Origin: UBA11891 sp049890035
GTDB taxonomy: Bacteria > Bacteroidota > Bacteroidia > Flavobacteriales > Flavobacteriaceae
Assembly (NCBI GenBank): GCA_049890035.1
Contig: JBMHCG010000052.1
Location: 62,001 to 126,000, forward strand
Direction of reading: 5' to 3'
Length of the DNA stretch: 64,000 nucleotides
A model generated the notes under the pieces. It was not told the DNA's origin and searched no databases. It saw only the letters and a program-made list of their open reading frames with translations. Below, piece after piece: positions 27,483 through 35,529 of the stretch. The stretch's first letter is position 1; each line of letters begins with the position of its first letter. The translations under genes and the position numbers were made by a program.

Positions 27483-27812
27483 TTATAATGAAAAACTTTC
27501 TCCGCAACCACAGGTACGTTGTGCATTGGGGTTATTAAAAACAAACCCTTTACCGTTTAAACCACCGGAATATTCAAGTGTAGTCCCCGCTAGATACAAC
27601 AAGCTTTTTTTATCCACTACAATTTGAACCTCATTGTCTTCAAAGGCCTTGTCCGATGCTACTTTTTCTGTGTCAAAATGAAGGTCGTAGGACAGGCCGG
27701 AACAACCACCACTCTTGACACCTACACGAACGAAAGCCTCTGCTGGGTTGAACCCTTCCTCCTGCATGAGGGTAACCACTTTATTTTTTGCTGATTCCGA
27801 TACTTTGATCAT
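27483..27812 (-). CDS. sufA: A-type iron-sulfur carrier SufA/IscA
   Basis: This 109-residue A-type carrier has the three ligand cysteines: Cys37 in SGGCSGLSY and the C-terminal pair Cys101 and Cys103 in CGCGESF. It delivers clusters to target apoproteins. It is first in the leftward operon sufA-B-C-D-S-E-SufT-DUF2480. Confidence 0.95.
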   Translation of the reverse strand: MIKVSESAKNKVVTLMQEEGFNPAEAFVRVGVKSGGCSGLSYDLHFDTEKVASDKAFEDNEVQIVVDKKSLLYLAGTTLEYSGGLNGKGFVFNNPNAQRTCGCGESFSL

Positions 27813-27840
27813 GTTTAAATTTTCAAGGAAATTAAGTTGT

Positions 27841-27848
27841 CAAATATA
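27841..27848 (-). promoter_or_regulatory. Promoter -7 element TATATTTG of the suf operon
   Basis: TATATTTG on the minus strand matches TAnnTTTG and lies 28 bases upstream of the sufA ATG. The 103-base gap to the next gene holds no other recognisable site; no IscR-like or Fur-like palindrome was seen. Confidence 0.5.
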
Positions 27849-27915
27849 CGACAAAACAAGGGATTCTATCGCTTCTATAATACGTTAAAACAATGCGGGC
27901 ATAAGGAGAGCTTAT

Positions 27916-28989
27916 TCAGTTTTGAGTAGTGAAAGCCCTACCAAATTCTACCTCTGTCAGACTTTTTAAAAAAGCGATTAAGTCGCTTTTTTCCTGAGGG
28001 GACAACCCCACCCCACCTTGCTCTACTTTTTTCATCAAGGGATCAATGGTTGGAGAGGGTTTGAGTCCTTCACTGTAATGATTAATGACCTCCTCTAAAG
28101 TTTGAAAGCGACCGTCGTGCATGTAGGGTGCCGTTCGTGTTAGATTGCGCAACGAAGGGGTGCGAAACTTTCCATTGTCAGCAGGATCACCAGTGACAGT
28201 ACCCAAGCCCAAATCCGTAAAAACACTATCCAAACCATTGTTATGAAAATCATTATCGGTCCATAACGGATTGTTCTTGCTACCATGACAATGAAAACAA
28301 TCGCCTTTATTTTCATCCATGAACAGGTCAAATCCTCTTAGTATGGATGCTGTCAAACTAGCTGTCCCTTGAAGATAGCGGTCAAAAGGCGCATTTGCAC
28401 TAATCAGTGTCCGTTCAAATTGTGCCAAGGCCTTGGTTACCAACAGTGAATCAATTTTCGTTGAGCCAAAGGCCCCTTTAAAAAGGTCTGGATAGGAAGG
28501 ATCCGCTTGAAGAATGGCTACCACATCGGACCATTGGTGATTCATTTCTTTTGGGTTAATGACGGGTTCAAGAGCCTGTTTTTCTAATCCCAATGCTTTT
28601 CCATCCCAATCGTAACGATCCTCGTAATTCCATGCCAAATTGAATAAAGGCATTGCATTGCGAAATCCCTCTTGCTGCCGAATGCCCAAACTCAGTGGGC
28701 GTGTATCGGAAAAGGCTTGACGGGGTAAGTGGCAACTCCCACAAGAAATACGACCGTTGACTGATAATTTCTTTTCGAAAAACAATCGTTCTCCCAACGC
28801 AACCCCTTCACGAGTCAATGGATTATCCAACGGAATAACAGGAGCAATGAGTTTTTCTTCAAAAAGAGGGGGGATTTCCAAATTATATGGAGTAGGAGAT
28901 GTCACTAACTCTGGGCTGTCTTTGTTGCAACCAACCAACAGCCCGTACCATAAGAATCCAAAATAAATATATCGTCTGAAACCACTCAT
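27916..28989 (-). CDS. Di-haem cytochrome c peroxidase/MauG family lipoprotein (MbnH-like)
   Basis: This 357-residue protein has a lipobox-like LVGC (Cys21) and two haem c sites, CGSCH (83-87) and CFHCH (231-235), the layout of bacterial cytochrome c peroxidases and MauG/MbnH. PFDRYLQG and RTAPYMHDGRF are family motifs. Because the gene overlaps an MbnP-like gene by four bases, an MbnH role (oxidising Trp of MbnP to make a copper site) is more likely than plain peroxide removal. That is inference from gene pairing; the family has both activities. Confidence 0.87.
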   Translation of the reverse strand: MSGFRRYIYFGFLWYGLLVGCNKDSPELVTSPTPYNLEIPPLFEEKLIAPVIPLDNPLTREGVALGERLFFEKKLSVNGRISCGSCHLPRQAFSDTRPLSLGIRQQEGFRNAMPLFNLAWNYEDRYDWDGKALGLEKQALEPVINPKEMNHQWSDVVAILQADPSYPDLFKGAFGSTKIDSLLVTKALAQFERTLISANAPFDRYLQGTASLTASILRGFDLFMDENKGDCFHCHGSKNNPLWTDNDFHNNGLDSVFTDLGLGTVTGDPADNGKFRTPSLRNLTRTAPYMHDGRFQTLEEVINHYSEGLKPSPTIDPLMKKVEQGGVGLSPQEKSDLIAFLKSLTEVEFGRAFTTQN

Positions 28990-29750
28990 TGTATGCTCAT
29001 CGAAAATACGCTTTTACCATTTTCAGCAATGCGCTTTTGTGCTTCAAAATCAGGCATAAGCATTGTATGTGCTTCCTCCAATCGCCACAAGTGTGGATTG
29101 ACAAACCATTCTGCGACATTCATCCGTACCGCTACTTGTTGTTCAAACATACTTGTATTGAAGTCTTTGGAAACCGAAAAAAAAGTGTCGTAAAAAACAG
29201 CGGCACCCACTGGAGTGTTATCCACCGCTTGAATGGCATGAAAATTAAACCCAATTGCATTGGCTTGATTTGGAACTTTAAATTTTCCATCCAACTGCAT
29301 GAAATGGTACCCCCCGCCCAATGCCGTGGGGACATTCCACAATACGGCATTCAAATCCGGATAGACACCGTCTCGATTGGCCTCGGGTGGCAACCCAAAA
29401 ACGAAAGAAATACCTTTTATTTGATCGGGTGAAACAAAAGTTTCGAACGCAATTTGCAAGCTCTCTTCCCTGGTAATATCAACCAAATGATACGCTTTCA
29501 AAACAAGTCGAGAATCGTCTTTCATTTCTATTGCTATCGCAGACAGTAAATAACGTAAGCGTTCTATGGAGAGCAATTCATTTGCCGCGTTCCTAAAAAC
29601 AAATGCACTCAAGCCATTCCTATTTATTTGGGATTCGTTCCAGTGGTGTTCAAATGTGATAAGCAATCGAAAAACTTCATTACTGGAATCAGAACGACAA
29701 GCACTTAGTAAAGTGAACAGTATGCAGCAGGCGGCAAATCGAATTTTCAT
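28986..29750 (-). CDS. MbnP-like copper-binding periplasmic lipoprotein
   Basis: This 254-residue protein has a lipoprotein signal ending LSAC (Cys18). Characteristic MbnP text: ERLRYLLSAI (~63), FVFGLPPEANRDG (~116-128), WNVPTALGGGYHFMQLDGKF (138-157), and NPHLWRLEEAHTMLM near the C-terminus. In studied systems a Trp of MbnP is oxidised to kynurenine by MbnH and contributes to copper binding. Trp38, Trp138 and the C-terminal Trp residues are candidates here. No methanobactin genes are present. The gene overlaps both neighbours (ATGA junctions), so the lipoprotein, MbnP and MbnH proteins are made together. Confidence 0.8.
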   Translation of the reverse strand: MKIRFAACCILFTLLSACRSDSSNEVFRLLITFEHHWNESQINRNGLSAFVFRNAANELLSIERLRYLLSAIAIEMKDDSRLVLKAYHLVDITREESLQIAFETFVSPDQIKGISFVFGLPPEANRDGVYPDLNAVLWNVPTALGGGYHFMQLDGKFKVPNQANAIGFNFHAIQAVDNTPVGAAVFYDTFFSVSKDFNTSMFEQQVAVRMNVAEWFVNPHLWRLEEAHTMLMPDFEAQKRIAENGKSVFSMSIQ

Positions 29751-31090
29751 GGCATCGAATTTATAATAACAAGAGCGTCGGTAAAACCTGCATAGTCTGA
29801 AATATCCCCATCGGCACTGCTCGTTTCGCCAACTGTTACGAGAGTGCCGTTTCGAAGTTGGATTGCGTCCAAAGCAGTGTCAATCAGTGACCCTCCAATG
29901 TTTTGACTCCATAGCAAGCGGGCGGCTGTGGCGTCTAGAATCAATGTCCAAGCGTCGTTTTGTCCTTTATTGAGGAGCAAATCCCCATCGGCACTCCGTG
30001 AATTTCCTGCTAGCAACCAATTCCCGTCCTCTAATAAGAATAAAGAACGGCCTGCGTCAAAGTTACTTCCCCCATAGCATTTTTCCTGTATCAAAGTTCC
30101 ATCAGGAGCCATTTCAAACGTCCATAAATCAGCGGCTCCTTTGTTTGACAAGATTTGTTGATCAATACTACGGCTATCACCCACTATGCGATAATTCCCT
30201 TTGGGGGTTGGTTGAATGGCATAGGCGGTATCTATTTGACTCCCTCCAAAGGTAGCCTCCCATTCCAATTGTCCATTCGGATTTAGCTTGATGACCCAAC
30301 AATCATAACTACCCCGGTTGTGGGTGATATCGGTATCGGCACTATCCGTTGTCCCAACCACCAAATAACCCCCATCTTGGGTGGCCACCAAATCGTTTGG
30401 GGTATCGCTTTGCAATCCTCCAAAATAATTGCGCCACAGCAATTCACCTTGAGCATCCAATCGAAGTACCCAAAAATCACCTCCTGCATGCTTTCGATGC
30501 TTGTTTCCTTCCCCACCCGAGGCTGTTACATCCAGTACCCCTGCAACAACAAAACCCCCATCAGGATTCGCAATTAATTGAGTGCCATAATCAGACCCCG
30601 CAAAACCATAGGTTTTTTCCCATCGAATCCTCCCCCGAGAATCGACTTGGACAAGCCATAGATTTTGTGTGCTGGTTTCGCTTTGCCAATCGTCAGAAAG
30701 GCCTTCAGAAAACCCTAGCAAAACAAAATCGCCCTTATTCGTTTCGATCAAATCAAGTCCACGATCGTTTCCCTTTCCACCATAAGTTTTGTGCCACAGA
30801 AGCTCCCCTGTCTCATCAAAACGCAACAGCCACATGTCATAACTCGTATTTTTTTTGTCTGCCAACAACTGGTCGTTGCTTTGGGCATGACCCAAAACTG
30901 CAAATCCCCCATCCATTGTTGGAATAACAGCGTGTGCACTTTCATTGTGGCTTCCTCCCAAGACCTGTACCCTGGGAGTGAGCTGATCCCAAGAGAAAGA
31001 ATTGTCACTCCTTTCTTTTTGACAGGAAAAATGAACCAGTAAAACCCAAACAAGAATTTTCCGATAAACCCATCCCCTCTGCATTCTCAT
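29747..31090 (-). CDS. Repeat-containing lipoprotein, probable beta-propeller
   Basis: This 447-residue protein has signal and lipobox HFSC (Cys23). The rest is about seven to eight repeats of ~50 residues, each with W-x-YGG or FGG, a D, a GG-Y/F-V-V-G segment, a GxSxSxDGD-like turn, and NKG-x2-D-x-W-x3-LD (for example LLWHKTYGGKGNDRG and LEWEATFGGSQIDTA). The pattern predicts a beta-propeller. I do not recognise a specific function. It is second in the operon with an LVIVD propeller lipoprotein and the MbnP/MbnH pair, so it is presumably a surface or periplasmic partner of those. Confidence 0.72.
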   Translation of the reverse strand: MRMQRGWVYRKILVWVLLVHFSCQKERSDNSFSWDQLTPRVQVLGGSHNESAHAVIPTMDGGFAVLGHAQSNDQLLADKKNTSYDMWLLRFDETGELLWHKTYGGKGNDRGLDLIETNKGDFVLLGFSEGLSDDWQSETSTQNLWLVQVDSRGRIRWEKTYGFAGSDYGTQLIANPDGGFVVAGVLDVTASGGEGNKHRKHAGGDFWVLRLDAQGELLWRNYFGGLQSDTPNDLVATQDGGYLVVGTTDSADTDITHNRGSYDCWVIKLNPNGQLEWEATFGGSQIDTAYAIQPTPKGNYRIVGDSRSIDQQILSNKGAADLWTFEMAPDGTLIQEKCYGGSNFDAGRSLFLLEDGNWLLAGNSRSADGDLLLNKGQNDAWTLILDATAARLLWSQNIGGSLIDTALDAIQLRNGTLVTVGETSSADGDISDYAGFTDALVIINSMP

Positions 31091-31128
31091 TTAAATTTTG
31101 CTTTTGTAAGAGGCAGCTGCAATGGCTC

Positions 31129-32397
31129 CTATTGATCTGCTGATTTTTCTTTCACCAAAAACAGTCCCGAATTGATGTCATTGATAGCAATAATACCGCT
31201 TTCAAAGTAAGGGTAGACATTCCAGACTCCATTAAAATCAACCGAATCGTCTGCAGGATAGGTGCCAAAAAATCCAATTTCACCCATCTTATTATTTGTT
31301 ATTTCTGCCACATCAATGACCCGTAGTCCGCCTGTATAATTTGCTAAATAATACCGTCCCTCTTTGGTATAACCGTTGTGATCAATGGCATTGGTCGCTC
31401 CCCGATAGATGTGGTGTAATTCGGGAAGATCCAAATCACTAATATCAAAAACCAAAGTACGGGTGCGTCCGCCGAATTGAATCTCATCTACCTCATCTCC
31501 TAAAAATAAATAGTGATGATCCTCTGTAACCCAATTTTGATGGGTATAGCCAGGGCTACTGTAGGAAATTTCCTTTATGAGTAACGGATTTTCTTTGTCA
31601 GTCACATCCAAAAAAACGAGATTATTATAGGTTTGACCGTCGCTGTGGGAACCCATAAAAATTTCCTTCCCGGAGTAGGCTTCATCGGGGCCTGCATAAG
31701 TTATGATTTGAGCATCATGCGTGTAACCTGAAATAGCATAGCCTCCTGCACGGATGGGGTTTTTTGGATTGGAAAGGTCAAAAAAAGCCGGACCACCGTT
31801 GTACAACTGCGACCCCAGAACATAGGCAAAACCCGAAACTTCATTAATTGCAATATTATGAGCGTTACCAAAACTGGTATTACGTGCATCAGCAGTGAAA
31901 GTTTCGGCTGAAGTTATGGACCGCAGTCGCGTTAAATCAAAAACTTGCAAACCATGGCCTGGAGCTTCACTGACAATATACGCATGGTCTTGATACACTT
32001 TGATGTCCCGCCAAGAGCTTTTGTCTGTGGCCGTAGGTAATTTGCCCAAATACTTGGGGAATTCTGGATCACTGATATCAATAAAGGCTGTCCCGTTATC
32101 CAACCCTACCAACACATATTCCTTCCCATTTGTTGGATCGGTCCAACCCCAATTGTCGTTACCGGCTTCGCTCCCCAGAGAATTAAGATCCAAATGGGCA
32201 TAGAGGTCATAGCCATTACACGGATAGATACCCGCCATTCCCCCTTCACAGGGAACCTTCCCGGACACGGTTTGTACAGTGGGATTATCCGCCACTGAAG
32301 GATCCATCGGACGGGGTTGCTCTTCATCCATTTCGGTAGTCGTACAGCCCAGCAGTAAAAAAGTTAAAAAAATGAATTGTAGGTTTTGTGTTTTCAT
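31129..32397 (-). CDS. LVIVD-repeat (choice-of-anchor B type) lipoprotein
   Basis: This 422-residue protein has a lipobox LLGC (Cys18). After a Pro-rich linker it shows LVIVD-type repeats: VGLDNGTAFIDISDPEFPKYLGKLPT, then GHGLQVFDLTRLRSI, GSHSDGQTYNNLVFLDVTDKENP, TLVFDISDLDLPELHHIYRG and GGLRVIDVAEI. The architecture (choice-of-anchor B) is typical of exported Bacteroidota proteins. No ligand is known. It is the first gene of the four-gene operon ending in the MbnH-like protein, with a promoter box 16 bases upstream. Confidence 0.83.
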   Translation of the reverse strand: MKTQNLQFIFLTFLLLGCTTTEMDEEQPRPMDPSVADNPTVQTVSGKVPCEGGMAGIYPCNGYDLYAHLDLNSLGSEAGNDNWGWTDPTNGKEYVLVGLDNGTAFIDISDPEFPKYLGKLPTATDKSSWRDIKVYQDHAYIVSEAPGHGLQVFDLTRLRSITSAETFTADARNTSFGNAHNIAINEVSGFAYVLGSQLYNGGPAFFDLSNPKNPIRAGGYAISGYTHDAQIITYAGPDEAYSGKEIFMGSHSDGQTYNNLVFLDVTDKENPLLIKEISYSSPGYTHQNWVTEDHHYLFLGDEVDEIQFGGRTRTLVFDISDLDLPELHHIYRGATNAIDHNGYTKEGRYYLANYTGGLRVIDVAEITNNKMGEIGFFGTYPADDSVDFNGVWNVYPYFESGIIAINDINSGLFLVKEKSADQ

Positions 32398-32412
32398 CTA
32401 TGGAACATTTCT

Positions 32413-32441
32413 CAAATTTACAAAAAACCGCCCTATTTTTG
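32413..32441. promoter_or_regulatory. Overlapping divergent promoter elements between the LVIVD operon and thiL
   Basis: TAAATTTG on the minus strand (32413-32420) would drive the lipoprotein operon, and TATTTTTG on the plus strand (32434-32441) would drive thiL, four bases before its ATG. The intergenic space is only 48 bases, so each -33 region must lie on or beside the other promoter's -7 box. Neither has a clean -33 TTG. Confidence 0.45.
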
Positions 32442-32445
32442 CAGT

Positions 32446-33495
32446 ATGCTGGAAGATAAAAACCCCTCAAGAACCCCTATTGAAAAGCTAGGAGAGTTCA
32501 AATTGATCGAACATCTTACACAAACGTTTACAATAGCTAATCCGTCTACCAAGCTAGGTATTGGTGACGATGCGGCCATTTGTGATTTTTCTAATATGCA
32601 TACGGTTCTTACTACAGATATGCTGGTGGAAGGCATCCATTTTGACCTTTCGTATGTTCCATTAAAACATTTGGGATACAAGGCAGTCGTGGTGAATCTG
32701 TCCGATGTGTATGCCATGAATGCGCAACCCACGCAAATAACCGTTTCCATTGCTGTCTCCAACCGATTTACAGTAGAAGCTTTGGAAGAGGTGTATGCTG
32801 GCATTCGTTTGGCTTGCGGTCATTATCAAGTAGATCTGGTAGGGGGTGATACCACCAGTACCACGGCAGGAATGATCCTTTCCATCACCGCTTTGGGTCA
32901 AGCTCCCAAAGAAACCATTGCACGTCGCAAAGGGATACAACCCAATGATTTACTCGTTGTTAGTGGTGATTTGGGCGGAGCTTATGCAGGCCTCCAAATT
33001 TTAGAGAGAGAAAAAGCCGTATTCAAAGTCAATCCACAATCCCAACCCGACTTAAGCCCCTATTCCTATAGTATAGAACGCCAATTAAAACCGAAAGCTA
33101 GAAAAGATATTTTTGAATTGTTAGCCGAATGGAAAATGGTTCCAAATGCTATGATCGACATTAGCGACGGCTTGTCTTCCGAAGTACTCCATTTGTGCCG
33201 TCAAAACGACCTGGGTTGTCATGTGTATGAAGAAAAACTACCGATTGATCCGGAAGTATTAAGCATTTGTGAGGAATTTAAACTGAACAGCACAACCGCT
33301 GTACTAAATGGTGGTGAAGATTATGAATTGTTAATGGCACTTCCCCAATCCGCCTATGAAACCATCAAAAACCATCCTTGGCTCAGTATTGTTGGACATT
33401 TTACAAACAAACAAAAGGGGGGCTATCTCATTAATGGATTGGGTCAAGCGATAGCATTGGAAGCCCAAGGCTGGCAAGCATTTACGACAGACTAG
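32446..33495 (+). CDS. thiL: Thiamine-monophosphate kinase
   Basis: This 349-residue ThiL phosphorylates thiamine phosphate to TPP. Start ATG 32446 (LEDKNPSRTPIEKLGEF); the frame stays open to 32386 without signal. Motifs: GIGDDAAI (38-45), NLSDVYAMNAQP (84-95), VGGDTTST (132-139), DISDGLSSE (~239) and NGGEDYELL (~289). Of note, a TPP-riboswitch-controlled receptor lies 29 kb away in the same window; thiL itself has no riboswitch. Its 3' end overlaps the convergent ZIP gene by four bases. Confidence 0.95.
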   Translation: MLEDKNPSRTPIEKLGEFKLIEHLTQTFTIANPSTKLGIGDDAAICDFSNMHTVLTTDMLVEGIHFDLSYVPLKHLGYKAVVVNLSDVYAMNAQPTQITVSIAVSNRFTVEALEEVYAGIRLACGHYQVDLVGGDTTSTTAGMILSITALGQAPKETIARRKGIQPNDLLVVSGDLGGAYAGLQILEREKAVFKVNPQSQPDLSPYSYSIERQLKPKARKDIFELLAEWKMVPNAMIDISDGLSSEVLHLCRQNDLGCHVYEEKLPIDPEVLSICEEFKLNSTTAVLNGGEDYELLMALPQSAYETIKNHPWLSIVGHFTNKQKGGYLINGLGQAIALEAQGWQAFTTD

Positions 33496-34307
33496 CCCAA
33501 AGCAACATCCAAAGTCATCATGACTACGAATCCACCGATAAATCCAAGCGTAGCGATGTCTGTATATTTATCCTGTTGTGTCTCTGGAATGACTTCTTCC
33601 ACCACTACAAATATCATGGCACCGGCAGCAAAACCTAGGGCATAGGGTAGAATAGGCAAGAAAAAAGTGACGGCGACGGCACCCAAAACGGCTGCTATCG
33701 GTTCAACAATGGCTGACAACTGTCCATACCAAAAACTTTTAAAACGACTGACCCCTTGTCTTCGAAGAGGCATGGATACAGCAATACCCTCAGGAAAATT
33801 TTGAATACCAATACCTAAAGCCAATACTACAGCCCCAGTAATTGAGGCCTCTGGAATCCCGGCAGCGACCCCCCCAAAAAGAACGCCTACCGCCAAACCC
33901 TCGGGAATATTATGCAAGGTAATGGCCAAAACCAATAGGGTGGTTCGGTGCCAAGGCGTTTTGATGCCTTCGCTTTCCTTAAAATTGATATGAATATGCG
34001 GAAGTACTTTATCTAATGTGAAAATAAACAACGCCCCCAAGACAAAACCAACTGCAGCAGGGATGACTTTTACAAAGCCTTCTCCTGGACTCATCTCAAT
34101 TCCCGGTGCCAATAAACTCCAAAAACTAGCTGCTACCATGACCCCACCCGTAAAACCAAGCATCCCATCCAAAACCATTCGATTCATCGAACGGAACAAG
34201 AAAACAAAAGAAGCCCCGAAAGCAGTTAAGCCCCATGTAAATAGAGTTGCATAAAAAGCCCCTAATATTGGAGAAGTGTTACGAAAAAAATCAAATATAA
34301 CTTCCAT
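33492..34307 (-). CDS. ZIP family metal transporter
   Basis: The protein has 271 residues from ATG 34307 (EVIFDFFRNTSP). It has about eight hydrophobic helices with the ZIP metal-site helices: ALTLHNIPEGLAVGVLFG-type text (ITLHNIPEGLAVG, ~155) and GIGIQNFPEGIAVSMPLR (~192), which carry the His/Asn/Pro-Glu-Gly metal motifs, and a later VVEEVIPE helix. It probably imports Zn or another divalent metal into the cytoplasm. The longer frame to 34385 runs into the lycopene cyclase start and is not used. Confidence 0.92.
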   Translation of the reverse strand: MEVIFDFFRNTSPILGAFYATLFTWGLTAFGASFVFLFRSMNRMVLDGMLGFTGGVMVAASFWSLLAPGIEMSPGEGFVKVIPAAVGFVLGALFIFTLDKVLPHIHINFKESEGIKTPWHRTTLLVLAITLHNIPEGLAVGVLFGGVAAGIPEASITGAVVLALGIGIQNFPEGIAVSMPLRRQGVSRFKSFWYGQLSAIVEPIAAVLGAVAVTFFLPILPYALGFAAGAMIFVVVEEVIPETQQDKYTDIATLGFIGGFVVMMTLDVALG

Positions 34308-34328
34308 TCTGTATTTTGTAAATCCGAA

Positions 34329-34336
34329 CAAAAATA
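34329..34336 (-). promoter_or_regulatory. Promoter -7 element TATTTTTG for the ZIP transporter gene
   Basis: TATTTTTG on the minus strand lies 21 bases upstream of the ZIP gene ATG in a 76-base divergent region shared with crtY. No Zur-type palindrome was seen. Confidence 0.4.
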
Positions 34337-34366
34337 AAAAACAACTATTAATAAGACCTATTTCGC

Positions 34367-34374
34367 TACATTTG
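34367..34374 (+). promoter_or_regulatory. Promoter -7 element TACATTTG for crtY
   Basis: TACATTTG matches TAnnTTTG and ends nine bases before the crtY ATG. The -33 TTG is not evident. Confidence 0.45.
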
Positions 34375-34383
34375 GACTGCAAC

Positions 34384-35529
34384 ATGAAAAGGAAAAATTA
34401 CGATTTTATCATCTGTGGTGGTGGTGCTTCGGGTCTCATGCTAGCACTCCAAATGCAGCACGATCCCTTTTTTAAAAACAAAAGTGTCCTTATCATTGAT
34501 AAAAATTCCAAAGAAACCAATGATCGAACCTGGTGTTTTTGGGAAAAAGAGCCAAACCCTTTTGAAAATCTCATTCATAGAAAGTGGGAACGCGCTCTTT
34601 TCAAATCACCCAATCAAACGCAAAACCTAGAGCTAGCTCCCTATTCTTATAAAATGATCCGTGCTATTGATTTTTATCAATATGCAATTCCACGTTTAAA
34701 AACCTGCGATCAAATTGAATGGTTGGAGACACAAGTCGTCGGATTCGAAAGTGAAACACAGCATACTCATGTACACACTCAAAAAGGAACGTTTACTGCA
34801 GCTCGTGTTTTTTCCAGTTGGTACCGACCTGAGTGGGTTTCGAATCAAAAAAAATATCCTGTGTTGCAACAACATTTTGTCGGTTGGGTTGTTGAAACGG
34901 AAAACAATTGTTTCAACCCCGACCAAATAACATTCATGGATTTTGATGTTCCCCAAAATGCATCCACGCGATTTATGTATGTGCTGCCATTTGCCCCGAA
35001 TAGAGCCCTATTAGAAGATACCTTTTTTTCCGAAAAAACCTTGTCAAAAGAAGCCTATGAAAAGGCAATCAAGGCCTATTTAAAGAAGATAAACGCTGGA
35101 ACTTACAGCTGCTTGGAACAAGAACAGGGAAGTATCCCCATGACGGCGTATCCCTTTCACCAACACAACACCCCATCCTTACTTCATATTGGAACGGCAG
35201 GGGGTTGGACCAAGGCCAGTACAGGTTACACTTTTCAGAATACCCTCCAACAAACCCAACGGTTGGTCGCTTTCTTAAAAGAAAATAAACCTTTGCATAG
35301 GTTTCACAAAACCAGCAAGTTTGCTTTTTACGACTTGTTATTTTTGGATGTATTACAAAAATACAACGCCAAAGGAGGTACCTTATTTGCGATGATGTTT
35401 CAAAAAAATCCGGTACAGCGCATTTTTCGATTTCTCGACAACCAAACCACCTTCGCTGAAGACCTTATGATCATGCGATCCTTCCCAGTAGGTTGGTTCC
35501 TCAATGCATTGTGGAAACGCATGAGTTAA
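34384..35529 (+). CDS. crtY: Lycopene beta-cyclase family flavoprotein
   Basis: This 381-residue protein has a FAD dinucleotide motif DFIICGGGASGLMLA (6-20), DRTWCFWEKEPNPFE (~48-62), and C-terminal GTAGGWTKASTGYTFQNT (~270-287), all typical of CrtY-type lycopene cyclases. It cyclises lycopene ends to beta-carotene, consistent with a pigmented flavobacterium. Start ATG 34384; the open frame back to 34276 overlaps the ZIP gene. The convergent polyprenyl synthase gene overlaps its 3' end by four bases, and dxs at 46007 belongs to the same precursor supply. Confidence 0.9.
   Translation: MKRKNYDFIICGGGASGLMLALQMQHDPFFKNKSVLIIDKNSKETNDRTWCFWEKEPNPFENLIHRKWERALFKSPNQTQNLELAPYSYKMIRAIDFYQYAIPRLKTCDQIEWLETQVVGFESETQHTHVHTQKGTFTAARVFSSWYRPEWVSNQKKYPVLQQHFVGWVVETENNCFNPDQITFMDFDVPQNASTRFMYVLPFAPNRALLEDTFFSEKTLSKEAYEKAIKAYLKKINAGTYSCLEQEQGSIPMTAYPFHQHNTPSLLHIGTAGGWTKASTGYTFQNTLQQTQRLVAFLKENKPLHRFHKTSKFAFYDLLFLDVLQKYNAKGGTLFAMMFQKNPVQRIFRFLDNQTTFAEDLMIMRSFPVGWFLNALWKRMS

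Noticed and set aside
32386..32445. Upstream extension of thiL to the earliest in-frame ATG
   Set aside because: It overlaps the divergent lipoprotein start and the promoter boxes, and the added residues lack family similarity.
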